64,000 bases of DNA from Ilyonectria destructans (Eukaryota; Ascomycota; Sordariomycetes; Hypocreales; Nectriaceae). The stretch lies in NCBI GenBank assembly GCA_020740775.1, contig JAHEWK010000027.1:186001-250000 (forward strand), given 5' to 3'. The position numbers and the translations under genes were made by a program. The notes under the pieces were generated by a model. It did not search any database and had not been told where the DNA came from. It saw only the letters and a program-made list of their open reading frames with translations. Positions 10,115-22,280 of the stretch are shown piece by piece. Position 1 is the stretch's first letter, and the number at the start of each line of letters is the position of its first letter.

Positions 10115-12253
10115 TCATAGTGGTAGCTTCTGTTCTAAGGTTTCACCTGTAGGAAATCGAGGAGTGTTATCTAAATCCAAGCCCCTTCCATGCTTCTTCA
10201 GTTCCCGAGTCACTTCCTGAGTCTCTGACGACCGAGAAACACCAAAGTCCACATCATACTTGTCTGCGACGGAAAACTGCCGACTGTCAGTGTCAAACTT
10301 TAACCATGTGCCCTGAGCCGCTATCTTGTAACCAAGATACAGTATTCGCTCCTTTCGCTGGTCGACCATTGAGGCGAGTTCGAAGTATTCCTCGTCCTCG
10401 TCGATCTTCTCGTTGACGAACCACCTCTTAGGGTAGTAGTCATCAACGTAGATAAGGCCTCGCATGGCATAATCCTCCGGCAATGGCCTGGGAGCCTCAT
10501 CCTTCTCTGGACCAGGGAAGTCTCCGTCCATTCTTGGTTCGAAGTCGCACGAGGTCAAGTGGTAGTTTAACATGACCATAGTCAAGTTCCAAGGAAACAC
10601 CTGTTCAAGGTATGACATAGCAGCCGGGTATTGCGCCAACTTATGGATGAGTACCATCATTGTATGAACGAACGGAAGAGTGTTCGTATTTCCCCAGCGG
10701 AGAACGACGATCTCATATGTCTTGACCGCAAACTCGAGTGCTTTCTTAAAGGATTCACTAGGGGGTACCTCCAGTACCGAGTTACCCATGGTAACGTCTG
10801 TCTCATCTGGTCGCTGAGATATAGCCTTCATGAGAACATTAGATTCATTGCCATAACCGAGGAGCGAACAACAGGTGGCAATGCCCATGAAATAACTAAG
10901 TTATGTTAATAGAGATTCCTCAAGAGTTGCGAAAGTACACACCCTGCTTCAAGCCACCTTTTGGTGAGTCCGGCAATTTTCGAATCAAGGATTTCCAGGA
11001 ACTTTTCCATGGAGGTTTTGAGCTTGTCCTCGTCCCCTTTGCCCGAGAAGAGAATCGCATGCACACGGACGAAGTTGGTATCGACTTCTGATAGGTGACG
11101 CGGATCGGAATTCAAGATAGGGTCAAAGAGTGTCATAACGCTTCCCCTTGCACTAAGGAACGGGATCGGCACACAGAGCGACTTGGCGTAGTAGTAAAGC
11201 TGTTGTAACGCATTGGGTCGAGCCAAGATCGCCAAATGATGGTAAAGGCGGCCGGTGTTTGGAGACTTGTTCGAAGCCTTACTGTACCAGTGCTGGCTCA
11301 CCCAGTCCAGACTTCTCGATCTTTAGTATTGTCGTCCTCGATCGCCATGCGATAGCGGCCAAGGTCTCCCAAACATTCGATCCAAGTATCCTCGAATGCT
11401 GGTACTGTCTCATAGAGCAATGCCATCATGCTGTATGCAAGATACAAGAAGGTAAGCATGTGTTCGCGGGATGCCGGCAACCGATGACGAAGGAGTTCAA
11501 GAAAGGAGTGGATGCCGTGGCGCCACATGCGAGCAGGCATGTCATATTTTGAAGCAAGGCCGCGTAGTGGTACACTGGCTGAGGGATGCTGGCTCGCGAG
11601 GAAGAAGTCGTGATGCTCGTGCAGAAGTGTTCGGTGCAGGGCGATTAACGCCTGCCATTGTTCGTTATGGAGTTTGTTAGCATCTGTGTTTGACGACTGG
11701 GCATTGTCGACTTCTATGCACTTTGTTTCGACCATGACCAGGCCAGCATATATTCCTTTAACTTCAGCGACCAGTTGATCCTGCGATATCGGTCTGGTCT
11801 CTGGTTGGCGCATCATTTGGAATACTGGATGATCCTCATTGACGTGGGAGGAAGGCAGGGGCAGCCCGTGGGGATGTTAAAGGACGTCAAATCCACATTT
11901 CGGACATGGTGAAATTAGGCGTGCTTCAGCGACTTCCCGACTGCGATTATTCCTCAAACCGGTAGGGGATTGCGTGAAGTTGGTGTTGGGGATAACGGAC
12001 TCAAACGATGGGTGATCCACCAACGGAGACGGCTTCTTAAAGGTCCGGCCCTCTCCCCCGCCGCCTCCGGGATCCGGGCTCGAGCCGGGAGTTTCTTGGG
12101 CCACATCGCCGGTGTCTTCGGGGTCACCCGATACGCGACGCTTGCGGGATCGATCCGTTGTTGTTGTGTTTCTTGTGGCCTAGACGTATGAGTGGAGATT
12201 TCCTGACGATGGCTGCCCCACAAGCGGGGAACCCATTTTTTCGTGAAGTCCAT
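10115..12253 (-). pseudogene. Est1-like protein, copy A (broken)
   Basis: This is a paralogue of copies B and C with the Est1/SMG-type layout: an N-terminal helical region (ETRPISQDQLVAEVKGIYAG, then HRTLLHEHHDFFLASQHP, TWIECLGDLGRYRMAIED) followed by the Est1 DNA/RNA-binding-like block (GRLYHHLAILARPNALQQLY). Proteins with this architecture act in telomerase recruitment or mRNA decay in other fungi; the role of this family is not established. The matching start is an ATG at 12251-12253, aligned with that of copy C. A 47-nt intron lies at 10896-10942. Lesions: a TAA at 11877-11879, and a one-base loss in a G run at about 11300 (three G where copy C has four), which breaks the frame between VWTG and VSQHWYSK. 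The 5' coding part is shortened relative to copy C. Confidence 0.78.
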
Positions 12254-12513
12254 ACTGATGTGCTTTCCGTCGTCGTCGTCGTGTCCAGGTCACGTACCGG
12301 TGTGGTGGCACCGCGGGGTTAGCAGATGGCTTGGGCGCGACGTCGAGGCCGCTCAGGAAGATAATTGGCCGGAATTCCAATGGGGGTGGGACTGCGAAGA
12401 AGACGTTGAAGACGCCGGAGGCACAAGCAGTGAAATGAGCACAGAGCGAGATGCATAATATGACATTGCTCAAACGCCTGTCCAAGAAACATAGTACACG
12501 TCATCTCTTGCAT

Positions 12514-13227
12514 CTACGGCTCAAGAAGTACATCAGTTTCCGTTTACGCCTGCGTACCTCCGGTAGTCGTTCCATACTTTTTTTTACCGTATAGGCAAAA
12601 TCTCTACCCGCTGGTTAGTTAGAAGTCCTAAACGCCTAGGCGCTAGCTAAAGCTATTCCATCTAAAGGTCTTGTCTTCTCCTGGCTCGGTGCAGTCGCAG
12701 GCCTTTCAAGTCTCGTCCCTCATACTTTACTTCCCGCGCGATTCTACGACCACTCTAAGGTCGCGGGGCCTAATTATCAGGGACCAGCGGATTCGTAGGA
12801 ATGGAGACTTAATCCTTCGTATGAAAGTACTCCGACAAGCTGAGTAAGGGAAGAAAAGAAGCTATTCGCAGGTTGTCCCGCGGCGGGCCCTATGAAAGAA
12901 AATACGTAAGGGACTCACCAGTCGCTCGACAGTGGAGACATACACAAGAGAGAAAAAAAGAAAAGGAAAAGGACGAAGAAGGAGGGGTAAAAAATTAAAA
13001 TAAAATAAAAGCTGCCTTACTATCGGCTGCGCATACTTTGTAGAAAGTAATGCAATGAAGTGTATAATCCCTTTCCCCTTCCTCCTCCTCCTGATACCTC
13101 TATCAACTACTTAAACCGCTAAAATACAGATCCCGTCCTTGTCTTCTCCACCCAGCGTCCAAGTGCATGCCCTCCTCGCATCCCCCGTCGCATCCCCCCT
13201 CGCATCAATCTAGTCGGTTCATCCCTG
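12514..13227. other. Intergenic, no gene seen
   Basis: The stretch between Est1-like copies A and B contains purine-rich and A-rich tracts (12950-13010) but no supported coding region or RNA gene. Confidence 0.5.
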
Positions 13228-16200
13228 TCACGCGGAGAACAAGCGCGAAATCACTGACCTCGCATATATTTGGGCGGATTGGACCGTTGAAGCCATTCCG
13301 GCTTCTCGGTGACTTTCGTCGCTGACGTGTGTCCAGCCGTCCTCATCCACGCCCTCGTCCGCACCAGGCCCTTTACCGGGAGCGTCGCTCCCCGTCGTAT
13401 CTTGCGACTCGTCTACGCCTTGCACTGGAGGTGTCGTCTCCGCCTCGGTCTCGGTAGGCGCGGCCTCATGGGTACTCAATGGCTTCTCAGCAGCCGTGGT
13501 GGCCTTCACAATACCGGCGGTCTTCCGCAGGTTCATATCAGTAGCCGAAATCGGCTCATCATCAGGTGGCTGTTCCAACGAGGCAGCGTGGGAGGAAGGA
13601 CGAACGTAAACGACCCTGACGCCGCCGTCGCGCTCGATGATTTCCGGCATCTTCTTGTTTGGGTCAGGCTTCGGTACAGATGAGGCCCCAGGCACGCTGA
13701 TCCAATTGCGTCCCTCCTTATCGATCTTGGCGGTGAACAAGTAGCCGATCAGCTGAGCAGCCAGGCGCAAGATCTGGGTTGACCGATCGTTATGCGTCTC
13801 GGCGTCCTGGACATAGTTGCGAACCTGTGTCTCGCTGAAGTCGTATTTCGAGTTCTTGAACCAGCCTTCAGGGAAGAGAGGGGGATCACGAAGCAGCCCT
13901 TCCTGCCTCCGCACTTCTGCCTCTTCGGCTTCTTTGGCTTCTCTCTCCTTCCTGTCCTCTTCTGCCAATCGTGCCTCCTCAGCTTCTCTCACCTTCTGCT
14001 CGTCTTCCTGTTGCGTCTTCTGGGCATCTTCCTCCTTCGTCTGTGTGTCTTCCTGTCGCGCATCCTCGTTTTCGCTCGCCTTCCTCTCCATTTCTGCCAG
14101 TGATGCCTCCTCTGCTTGTGTCTCCTTCATCTCCACTTCTGCCAGTGGTGCCTCCACGGCTTCTCTCTCCGTCTGCTGCTCTTCCTGTGCTCCTCTCTCC
14201 GATTCAGGGACAGGATTTGTTAGAATTTCACCCTCCGCTTCATTATCTGACTCGGGATCCGTTAGAACACCATCCTCTTCTTCACTGTCCGTCTCAGAAT
14301 CTGTCAGAGAATCCTCCTGTGCTTGTTCCACGGCTGGTTCCTCTGCGGTCAGCACGGCCGCTGGGGTGGCCTCAGGGGTAGGTGAGCAGGAAACGACTAC
14401 GGCGTCCTCAGTAGAGTCCTCCAGGGATTTGTCACTGGGTTCAGCCTCTCTGGCAAAAAATAACCCCAAGAGCAGATAATGTTCCGGCAGTGGGTTGGGG
14501 TACATCCACTTCCCGTCCGGTGTCTTGGTGGCCCCGTCCGTCTCGTGTGCGGCGTCACTGGTCGTGGTCTCTTCCGGGGTGACCATAGCTTCTTCCGCCG
14601 TGGTCTGAGTCCCATTCGGGGTGATCACAGTGTCCTCCGTCGTGACCGTGGCCTCTTGTGCTGTGCTCGTAGTCTCTCCCGTGGTGACTGTACTTTCTTC
14701 CGGAGTGGCCATGGCATCTTCCGCCGCGGCCTCTTCCGCCGCAACCTCTCCCACCGTGGCCGTACTCTTGGCACGCTCTGCCTTTCGTTGCTCCTCTTGT
14801 TCGCGATGGTACTTCCTGACGATGTCTTCGGTACTGAACCCGTACTCGTCCGGCTTCTGTCTCTCGTTGAGTAGCGAGCAAACTGTAACGAGTTCCGACT
14901 GGGACGCGCTCTCCAAGGCAAGGCCGCCTCGAGTCTCGTCCTCGCGCAGAAGCATGTTGAGGAAAGGCGCCAGAACCTTTGCGTGGAACGCCGAACCGAA
15001 CCATTCTAGCAGGGCGGGCCGCGTCTTCAAGGAGCGCATGAAGACCAGGATTACGTAGATGAATCCCCACACCCCCAAGTCACGCGTATCTGCCTCCTCC
15101 AAGAGGTAAGGAACCATGGTGTGGATCAACTCGATCGTTGCATCATGGATGTCCCTCGCGTTGGCCATGGCGTCAGAATCGGCGCGGTCCTCGGCCGTCA
15201 CAAGGTCAGGGGCCCACGTCGCCATCATCGGGCTCCATCTTCCATCGGCAAGGGGAATTCCCAGCAGCAGTTGGCAGAGCAAGAGGCCGAGTTGGGCGCT
15301 GCAAGTGGTTGGTCAGAGACGAATGTAACCCAATTCACGGGGCCATCACGGGGCCAGCGCATACCTTGGACGAATTCTGGATGTCTCGGCAGGTCCACCG
15401 ATCTTGATCTTCTCCAGTGCCGCGTAGACATCCTGAAGATGGTCGTTCCTGTTATCCTTGTGGCCATGTTTTCTCAGAGTCTCGGGCTCCAGAGAAGCGA
15501 GAATCAGGTGGGCAACAGCGGTAAGGAAGTGGTCTTTGTCGGTCTGGTGGACGCTGGCCGGCTTCTTGGCTGCCTCCTTATTCCGGGCAACAATCGGTCT
15601 GATAACGAACAACACGGACGCCCGCGTGGTGAAAAACGGGTTTTTGACGACGAGGGACTTGGTGTAGTAGAAAAGCTTGGACACAGTGGCGTCGAAGTCT
15701 GCATCAGGCGAGGACTGGGGCCGCTCCAGAATGGCCAGGTGGTGGTAGATGCGGCCGATCGTAGGGTCCTCGTCCCGGACCCGAGTATACTCCTCCTTGG
15801 AAGTCTCCCTCCAGCGCTCCCTAACTTCCATGTTATCGCTTTGAATGGCCACTCTACGCAGCAGGTATCAGTCTCTGTTAGCACATCGGTCCATCATATA
15901 GTGGACGTAGCGGGGGCGGCGCTTCTACTTACCCGTATCGGGCCAAATCTCCTTTGCATTCGATCCAGGTGGAAAGGAACTGCGGGACAGTCTCCTCTAG
16001 CGAAGACATCATAGCGTATGCCAGGATGATGAAACCATCCATAATTTCCTGAGATTCGGGAAGTCGATGGTGCAGGACCTCGAGAAAGGAATGTATGGCG
16101 TGCCTCCACATTCTTGCTAGCATGGTATACTTTTTAGCGAGCCTACGGAGCGCTGGCGACGCGTTGGGGTGCTGCGATGCTAAGAAAAAGTCGTGGTGTT

Positions 16201-17796
16201 CGCATAATAATGTGCGGTGGAGCGCAACGAGAGCCGCATACTGCTCCCCATTGAGGCTGGGAATCCATTGATCTCCGATCAGTACCCAGTATTGCTTGCC
16301 AACCTTCCTGTACAGTTTCTGGTTATTCAGCGGCCTGGTATCGACATAGATTGGCTCTTCGGTCTCGGGCTTCTTTGTCTTTTTGTTGAGGGCAACCGTG
16401 TCGACTGCTGTGTCCGCCGTGTCCTTGCCCGAATCCCCGGGCGCAACACAGGCCTCTTCAGGAGAGGCTTGCTGCTGTTGGGGGGATAGATTGGCGTCCT
16501 GAGCTGAGTGCTGCTGGGTGGCGGCGGCCTCCTCGAGAGCCACCTTCACCTGCTCGGGAGATGTCTCCTTAGGAGCCGCCTGTTGCGTGCCGTTAGAGGG
16601 CCTGCTCTGAGCTTCCGGGTTGTCTTGCGTTTCACCAACATGGGTCGGCGTCGCCTCGGGGTCAGGGCTCGAGTCCTTATTGTCTTCTTTTGCTTGAGCG
16701 GCCTCCTGCTCTGCTTTCGCTTTCGCAGCCTCCTTCTCTTCTGCTTTCGCTTTGGCGGTCTCTAAGTCGTGCAAAAATTGGTCGACCAACTCGTATCCGA
16801 AGTCGAGAAAGTATTGTCCGCCCATCACCTTCTTGCGATCCTCTTCGCTGATTTCTGCCGCATTGTGGGTGGCTATTTCCTCATACTCAGGCCATTTATG
16901 TTCCTTGGCACGCGACTCTAGAGCCACCTGGAAACCATGTTGATAATCCTTGGGGCTGCCAGCTTGAGGAGCAGTCTTTTCTGACACGTGGGGGTGGGCA
17001 ACGCCCTCCTCGGAGGTCGTAGTGCAGTCCTTAGGGGTCGTAGACGGGCTATCGGGGATCGTCGATGAGTCCACGGGGGTAGCGGGCGATTCCTTGGTCG
17101 ATTTGAGAGTCGATGGCTTCGTGTCTCCTTCTGTCGCATCCTTCCGAACCTTGGTGAACCAAGTGCGAACCGCGCCTTCTGGGTACATATTGCCATCTTG
17201 AAGCAGTATCAATTTGGCGTTCGGGATCATCAAGAGGTACTTGGTGACATCGAGCGGACCGTCATTCGGAGGCATGTGGTTTCGGTCCGCTTCTATGCAT
17301 TTGCTTTCGACCACCGTCAAGCCGGCATAGATGCCCTTTACTTCGGCTACCAGCTGCTCTTGACTAACTGGACGGGTGTCAAGCTGCTTGATTATGAATT
17401 CCGGGTCAAGTAGTGGGTCTTGATTGTCGGCTTTGACGGTCTGGATCTCCGTAGCGACGGCATTGGCGGAATCTTGTTCCCGGCCGGTGACAGTGGCTAT
17501 CCCATCCTCTGTGTCATCTGCTTTGGTGTTCTCGTGGCTTTCGATACCCACGGCATCGTTCTCGTCGGGCCGGGGAGACTGCGATGATGCGCTATCGAGC
17601 TTTGTCATGATTGGCATCTCCGAGGTGTTGCCAGCCACGGAGTTGGTCACAGGGCAGCTATTGCGATACTACTTGTCAGCACAGTGCCTGTCGGGCTTAT
17701 AGGATCAACCTCGACGTACTCGGCAGGATCATCGTGTGATGCGCCGCAAGTCTTGGGCGACGGCGAGGCCACCCTCACAGCCGGACCACCACCCAT
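13228..17796 (-). CDS. Est1-like DNA/RNA-binding domain protein, copy B (intact)
   Basis: The model is four exons: 17720-17796, 15933-17657, 15365-15853 and 13228-15298. Introns of 62, 79 and 66 nt have GTACGT/GTAAGT/GTATGC donors and TAG/TAG/CAG acceptors. Phases agree and give 1,453 aa from the ATG at 17796. Residues about 118-150 carry DTRPVSQEQLVAEVKGIYAG. Residues about 510-600 carry HRTLLCEHHDFFLASQHP and the helical Est1 N-terminal region. Residues about 635-850 hold the Est1-type binding block (GRIYHHLAIL, LFYYTKSLVVKNPFFTTRAS). The C-terminal half has a Thr/Glu tandem repeat (units like VTTEDTVITP), a long acidic stretch, and a Glu/Lys/Arg-rich coiled coil ending before DPPLFPEGWF. 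By analogy with Est1/SMG7 it may bind nucleic acid, but its role is unknown. It is the only uninterrupted member of the family here and is likely much longer than classical Est1 because of the low-complexity inserts. Confidence 0.82.
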
Positions 17797-18420
17797 GGTA
17801 GAGTCTTGAATGAAAAGGAGCCTGACAGAACTTTGAGTGAAAAGGAGCATGCCAGAAGAGCGGCAGAGCAGTGAAATGAGCACAGAGGGAGATGCTGGTA
17901 AAGCTCCCAAGGGCGAGCAAAAATAAAACGTGGTGATGTTAACGGGGCAGAGTTGGCGCCTGAACGTGTAATAGTGTCGGAGTACTGCGTAAATGGCCAC
18001 CAACGCCAACCTCGACGAAGCAAGAGCCAAGCAGGGACTGCCAAAAAAGTATACGGGCTCAAGGGAACACTGCGGAGTTGGCCTTGAGTACCGTTTGCCG
18101 GCAGTGGCCGTAGTGATGTTGATTGATCGTGGGTGGTCGGCGAAGAGGGGATGGTTGGGTATCAGAATGATGGGGACAGTTGTGATGCGAACATTGAGCC
18201 ACTTTGGGTGGGAAGGAACGGCCCAGAAAGTGCAACACTGTTGGTTGGAAAGATCTCAGGATGGGGGAGAGTTGGGAGGTAGTAGTTTCACAGGGCGGTC
18301 TGGATTGTGCCTTTATATGAGGGATGTTTGTTGTCCACGTCGGAGTGGAATGGTTCGCCTGCTTGACGAGGCAACTTTGAGGCAATCGTAATATTGAGGC
18401 TGTAATTACTTTGTACAAGC
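17797..18420 (-). promoter_or_regulatory. Conserved 5' flank of Est1-like copy B
   Basis: Reading toward the gene, this DNA aligns with 45098-45560 upstream of copy C. Shared blocks include CAACATCACTAC, GCCGGCAAACG, CAACTCTGCCCC, CATCGCCACG/CATCACCACG and CCCTTGGGAGC. It also partly aligns with 12180-12500 upstream of copy A. Conservation outside any common frame suggests promoter or leader sequence, but could also be simple co-duplication. Confidence 0.5.
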
Positions 18421-18520
18421 TGGCCGCCCTGGGTCAGAGTGGTACAACGCACCGGGGAGACCGACCAGATCGATATGGCAAACATGCGAACCGTAATCCT
18501 GGGACAAGGCTACGGGGCTA

Positions 18521-21294
18521 CTAGGGGGGTCTCGTCATTTCACTTCAGCTCAACCCCCCGTGAGGGACGAACGGGGGGGTCGTTGACTAGCGAAAAAGTC
18601 GGCGACTCGCGAAGCTAAGAAAGGTACCTAGAAATTAGGTGTGCGCACTAGTAAAATTATGTACCAATGTTTAATCGAATAACTCTTTTACGTACAAGGC
18701 GTGTGCAGCACCTCGCGCTGTGACATACCTGCAACACCAACCCCGCATCACCACATCCTCAAATTGGTAGCATCCACCAAAATACTACAACTTCAAACCA
18801 CCACAACATTATGAGTTCTTCGTCAATTGATGATCAGAATAGCGCATCTTGCAGCCTAGAGCCAGAATTATCTGCAGTAGAAAAATGGATTAACCCTCAC
18901 ACCGGGAAGCCTGAATTCTCGCGATATAATGAGGGGAATCTTGAGCAACGCACTCTTGCTGCAGCAGAGCTCCTCCGAGAGGGTTTTTATCGATCTGCTG
19001 CCGCGGCATCGCGAGACCTGAAGGTCCCGTATCATAGACTCCTAGGCCGTATTAAAGGAGCGAAGCCTGCCACCCAAAATGGCGGTAACAATACTCTTTT
19101 AACCGACACACAGGAGGCGGCAATACTGTGTTGGGCACATCGCCGGGTCACACAGGGCCACCACATTCAACTTCGATCTCTTCAACACAACGCAAATGCT
19201 ATTCTGAAGGCCTCTGGCCAGCCTCATAGGGCATCACAGAGCTGGGCCAGGCGCTTTATGAAGCGTTGGAGGGCTACCTTTTATGTGAAGAAGTCAATGA
19301 CCCGAGATGTGAGGCGTAAGGCGATGCAAGACCGCGCCCACATCGAGGCTTTCTTCCGCGGCTTTGAGCTCTTTGTGCGTGAAAATAACATCAAAGCTGA
19401 GAATATCTGGAACTTTGATGAGACGGGCTTTATTATCGGATATCTCCAGAAAGGCACCTTCATATGGACTTTTCGGGAAGTTGAACAGCCTATTCTAACT
19501 GACGCACATACGACTATTTCTGTGACTACGGTTGAGTCAATATCGGCTGCTGGTGACTCTATTCCTCCGTTTATTATCGTACCCGGTGTCAATATTCCCG
19601 TCAAATGGGTCCAAAATCAGCTTAGTGACGATACTACAATTACGACTAGCAGCAAGGGGTATATCAATGACATCCTAGCTCTCGAGTGGGCTGTGCACTT
19701 CGAGCGACTTACACGGCCTACTAATCCGGAAGAGAAGCGGCTGCTTCTTATGGATGGGTGTGAGAGCCACTTTACGAATGAAATCTTTTATTTTTGCAGT
19801 CAGCACAACATCGAGCTGTTCCCTATGCCTCCACATCTTACACATCATCTTCAGCCTCTTGATGTTGGTGTTTTCAATGCATATAAGCAGTGGCATCAGC
19901 ATATCCTCTATAGGGAAATTGCTGATGGCGCTAATGACTTCAATAAGACCGACTTCCTATACCACCTCCAAGAGATACGAGAACGGACCTTCCGGAAGAA
20001 TACGATTATCTCTGCTTGGGAGAAATGCAGCCTGTTTCCTCACAACCCGGCTAAAGTCCTAGATAACCTCACTGATCCGCTGTCATCATTGACAGCAGAT
20101 ATCTCTGCTGAGAGTCTCCCAGGTCATGTGGAAGTTGGCTCTTCATCAATAATCACAACACCACATCAGCATAGCGGTGATAGCTTCACAACCCCTGTGA
20201 CGCCTCAGAGGGTGCCGTTAGCAGCGTATGACTGGGGAGAGGCAACCACACCACCACTACGAATGAAGGTTATTGAGAGATATCAGGATTATGTGATGCT
20301 TCGTATGCACACATCGATTACATCAGGGGTGCCGTTGACCCCGTCAGTCATGCGTGTATTTGAACATGCAGTCAGTGCTAGTAACACACTGGCCCTGAAT
20401 GGTATTACCGCCACTCAGGAGCTGCACCGTCTTAAAGATAAGGCTACAAGACGGTCAGCCCTCCAAGCACAGACGGGACTTGTAGCAAAATACGGCCCAA
20501 TTAGTGTCGGTGATGCTAGGCTTCGAGTCTCAAAGGATGAATACAATCGACAAGCTGCACAGGCTGATGAGAAGAAGCGAATTTTACGCAAAGACAGTCA
20601 AGATGAAGGTCTCTTTTTATGCCGTTGGATACGTGATGTCAGGTCACATGTGAGGCCTAGCATCACGGCTCTGAAGCTAGAAGATATCTATTCTAACCCC
20701 AGAAGAGCCTGGAAGCCGCTGTGTAAGCTGCAGCTACAACGCAGCAACTGGTGGTCCAAAACAGACCGGCGTTCGCACCTTGCTTCGAGTGAGTGGCTTG
20801 CGCAGAAATATGCTCTTCATCGCCAGCTTCAACAGCTAGGAATAGGTGACAACAGATGGCAAGGAACAGGATCTTGGCCGAGAGACTACGACCCCGAAGT
20901 GGTCCAAGAAGCGGTCAACTTTGCGATCTTCAATGCACAGGAACGGGCTCTTGGAAGGAAGAAGTTGGCTTTTGAGGTTGATGGAGTTGAGGTTATTGCA
21001 GATGATGTAAATCATACTAGTCAGGGTGAATTTCTGGTCCCAAAAGACGAAATAGATGACTAGAAATGATGAAAATGGCAGTCACTTACATCACACCGAC
21101 TTCTCGTTTGGAACATACCAATGCAACTTACCCCATGTAATCGCTATAATGAAGGTACCTCGTCTACACCAAGAATTTGGTGTGGATTGATGTACCTAAA
21201 TTTCGCCGGTCGCCGACTTTTTCGCTAGTCAACGACCCCCCCGTGAGGGACGAACGGGGGGTTGAGCTGAAGTGAAATGACGAGACCCCCCTAG
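18521..21294 (+). mobile_element. Fot/pogo-type DNA transposon 1, complete, TA flanked
   Basis: The 2,774-bp element has 86-bp terminal inverted repeats (18521-18606 and 21209-21294) starting CTAGGGGGGTCTCG. It is flanked by TA at 18519-18520 and 21295-21296, the expected pogo/Tc1-mariner target duplication. The paralogous segment at 44350 shows the unoccupied site (AAAGGGACTAGC). The terminal repeats contain a C6/G7 hairpin whose loop is flipped. One intact transposase fills the interior, so the element may be autonomous. Confidence 0.93.
18811..21063 (+). CDS. Fot/pogo-like DDE transposase
   Basis: An uninterrupted 750-aa frame starts at an ATG 290 bp inside the left end. Residues about 45-85 contain a Psq-type helix-turn-helix (AAAELLREGFYRSAAAASRD), followed by a CENP-B-type region with the SWARRFMKRW motif. 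The DDE superfamily domain shows its three acidic positions in NFDETGF, LLLMDGCESHFT and HHLQPLDVGVF. It catalyses cut-and-paste transposition of the surrounding element. The length is in the range of Fot/pogo transposases with C-terminal extensions. There are no introns and no visible lesions. Confidence 0.92.
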   Translation: MSSSSIDDQNSASCSLEPELSAVEKWINPHTGKPEFSRYNEGNLEQRTLAAAELLREGFYRSAAAASRDLKVPYHRLLGRIKGAKPATQNGGNNTLLTDTQEAAILCWAHRRVTQGHHIQLRSLQHNANAILKASGQPHRASQSWARRFMKRWRATFYVKKSMTRDVRRKAMQDRAHIEAFFRGFELFVRENNIKAENIWNFDETGFIIGYLQKGTFIWTFREVEQPILTDAHTTISVTTVESISAAGDSIPPFIIVPGVNIPVKWVQNQLSDDTTITTSSKGYINDILALEWAVHFERLTRPTNPEEKRLLLMDGCESHFTNEIFYFCSQHNIELFPMPPHLTHHLQPLDVGVFNAYKQWHQHILYREIADGANDFNKTDFLYHLQEIRERTFRKNTIISAWEKCSLFPHNPAKVLDNLTDPLSSLTADISAESLPGHVEVGSSSIITTPHQHSGDSFTTPVTPQRVPLAAYDWGEATTPPLRMKVIERYQDYVMLRMHTSITSGVPLTPSVMRVFEHAVSASNTLALNGITATQELHRLKDKATRRSALQAQTGLVAKYGPISVGDARLRVSKDEYNRQAAQADEKKRILRKDSQDEGLFLCRWIRDVRSHVRPSITALKLEDIYSNPRRAWKPLCKLQLQRSNWWSKTDRRSHLASSEWLAQKYALHRQLQQLGIGDNRWQGTGSWPRDYDPEVVQEAVNFAIFNAQERALGRKKLAFEVDGVEVIADDVNHTSQGEFLVPKDEIDD

Positions 21295-21296
21295 TA

Positions 21297-22280
21297 GTCC
21301 CTTTTAGTGCAACGCAGCGGAGACATGCAATCTGGACAGGGGACCTGGTCGCAACCCAAACGGCCCAGTTCCGAGGTACGTACATGGTACGTACTACGTA
21401 GTACAGTACATTTTTAGCTCCGCGACGTGGAGCCGTGGCTGTTGTTGGACGTACACCCTTCCCTCCTCCCAAAGCGCAACATCCACACAAGGGTCGGTTT
21501 CAGCCGCTGAATAGATCACACTACAGGTAATTCATGGCCACGGCCTGATGCCCCGGTCGTGGCGAAGTGTTAGTACGGTGATGGACACGGTTCCACTCGC
21601 CGCGAACAAGTCCCGTTCTGCAGTGAAGGAAGATGTGCCTCCACGCGTCCGTCGCGCGTCGAGGCCCGAAGCCCGAGTACCAACCGCGTGTCAAGGGAGG
21701 GCAGTGCATAATGTGCTGGGTATGGCGTTCATTGCCTACCCTCCTTGCTCACCGCACAAGTGGCGTAGCACAACGCATGGTCTCCGAGGACCAATGATCG
21801 CTGACGGGACCTTACTCGTTGTGACGGACGGGCCACCGGCGATGCCACCCGGCGCCGAGTCGTCCTTACCAGTCGGGCTTCAGATTCTACCGCTAGTGGG
21901 TCCTTCCCGCTGTGAGCATGCCTGCCGTTGAGCAGATGGGGCGGTCTCTTTATGATGCTCATCGTGCGTCGTCTTTGATACCAAGGTCGAGGAGAGCCGA
22001 TCTTGTGATTGTGGGAGGCATTGATTTGCGCTCTCGTGTGACTAAAAGCAACCCTGACTACGAGGACTCCAAGCATCAAACTGATCTGGGCTTATTGATA
22101 TGATACTTGTTGCACATTGACCAACGAGCGTCGCCTCGTCTCGGTCTGATCCCTCGCGCCTCTCGCGGACCGGGAAACACTGGTCATCAGAAAGTCAATC
22201 CCGTACCATTTTGAGACACATTTGGCCATCTTTGGGTCCAGGGATCGTCTACCTTCGTCACAAGTCCAGTTCAGGACAGC
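21297..22280 (-). repeat. Degenerate duplicated segment, inverted copy of 43310-44340
   Basis: The reverse complement aligns with 43.3-44.3 kb over about 1 kb. Examples are TCCGCGAGAGGC, ATTGGTCCTC, CATGCG.TGTGCTACGCCACTT and GGCGGCTGAAACC. Divergence is roughly a fifth of positions by eye. Traces of an unrecognised protein remain on the minus strand at 22092-22400 (WNGGGAVLNWTCDEGRR-like region). The segment continues across the pogo insertion to about 18480. Confidence 0.75.

Noticed and set aside
12600..12850. A tRNA or small RNA gene
   Set aside because: I looked for cloverleaf stems and a GGTTCRA-type box and found no consistent set.
13817..14479. Long plus-strand Ser-rich frames inside Est1-like copy B
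   Set aside because: They are antisense shadows of the Glu-rich low-complexity region of the gene on the other strand.
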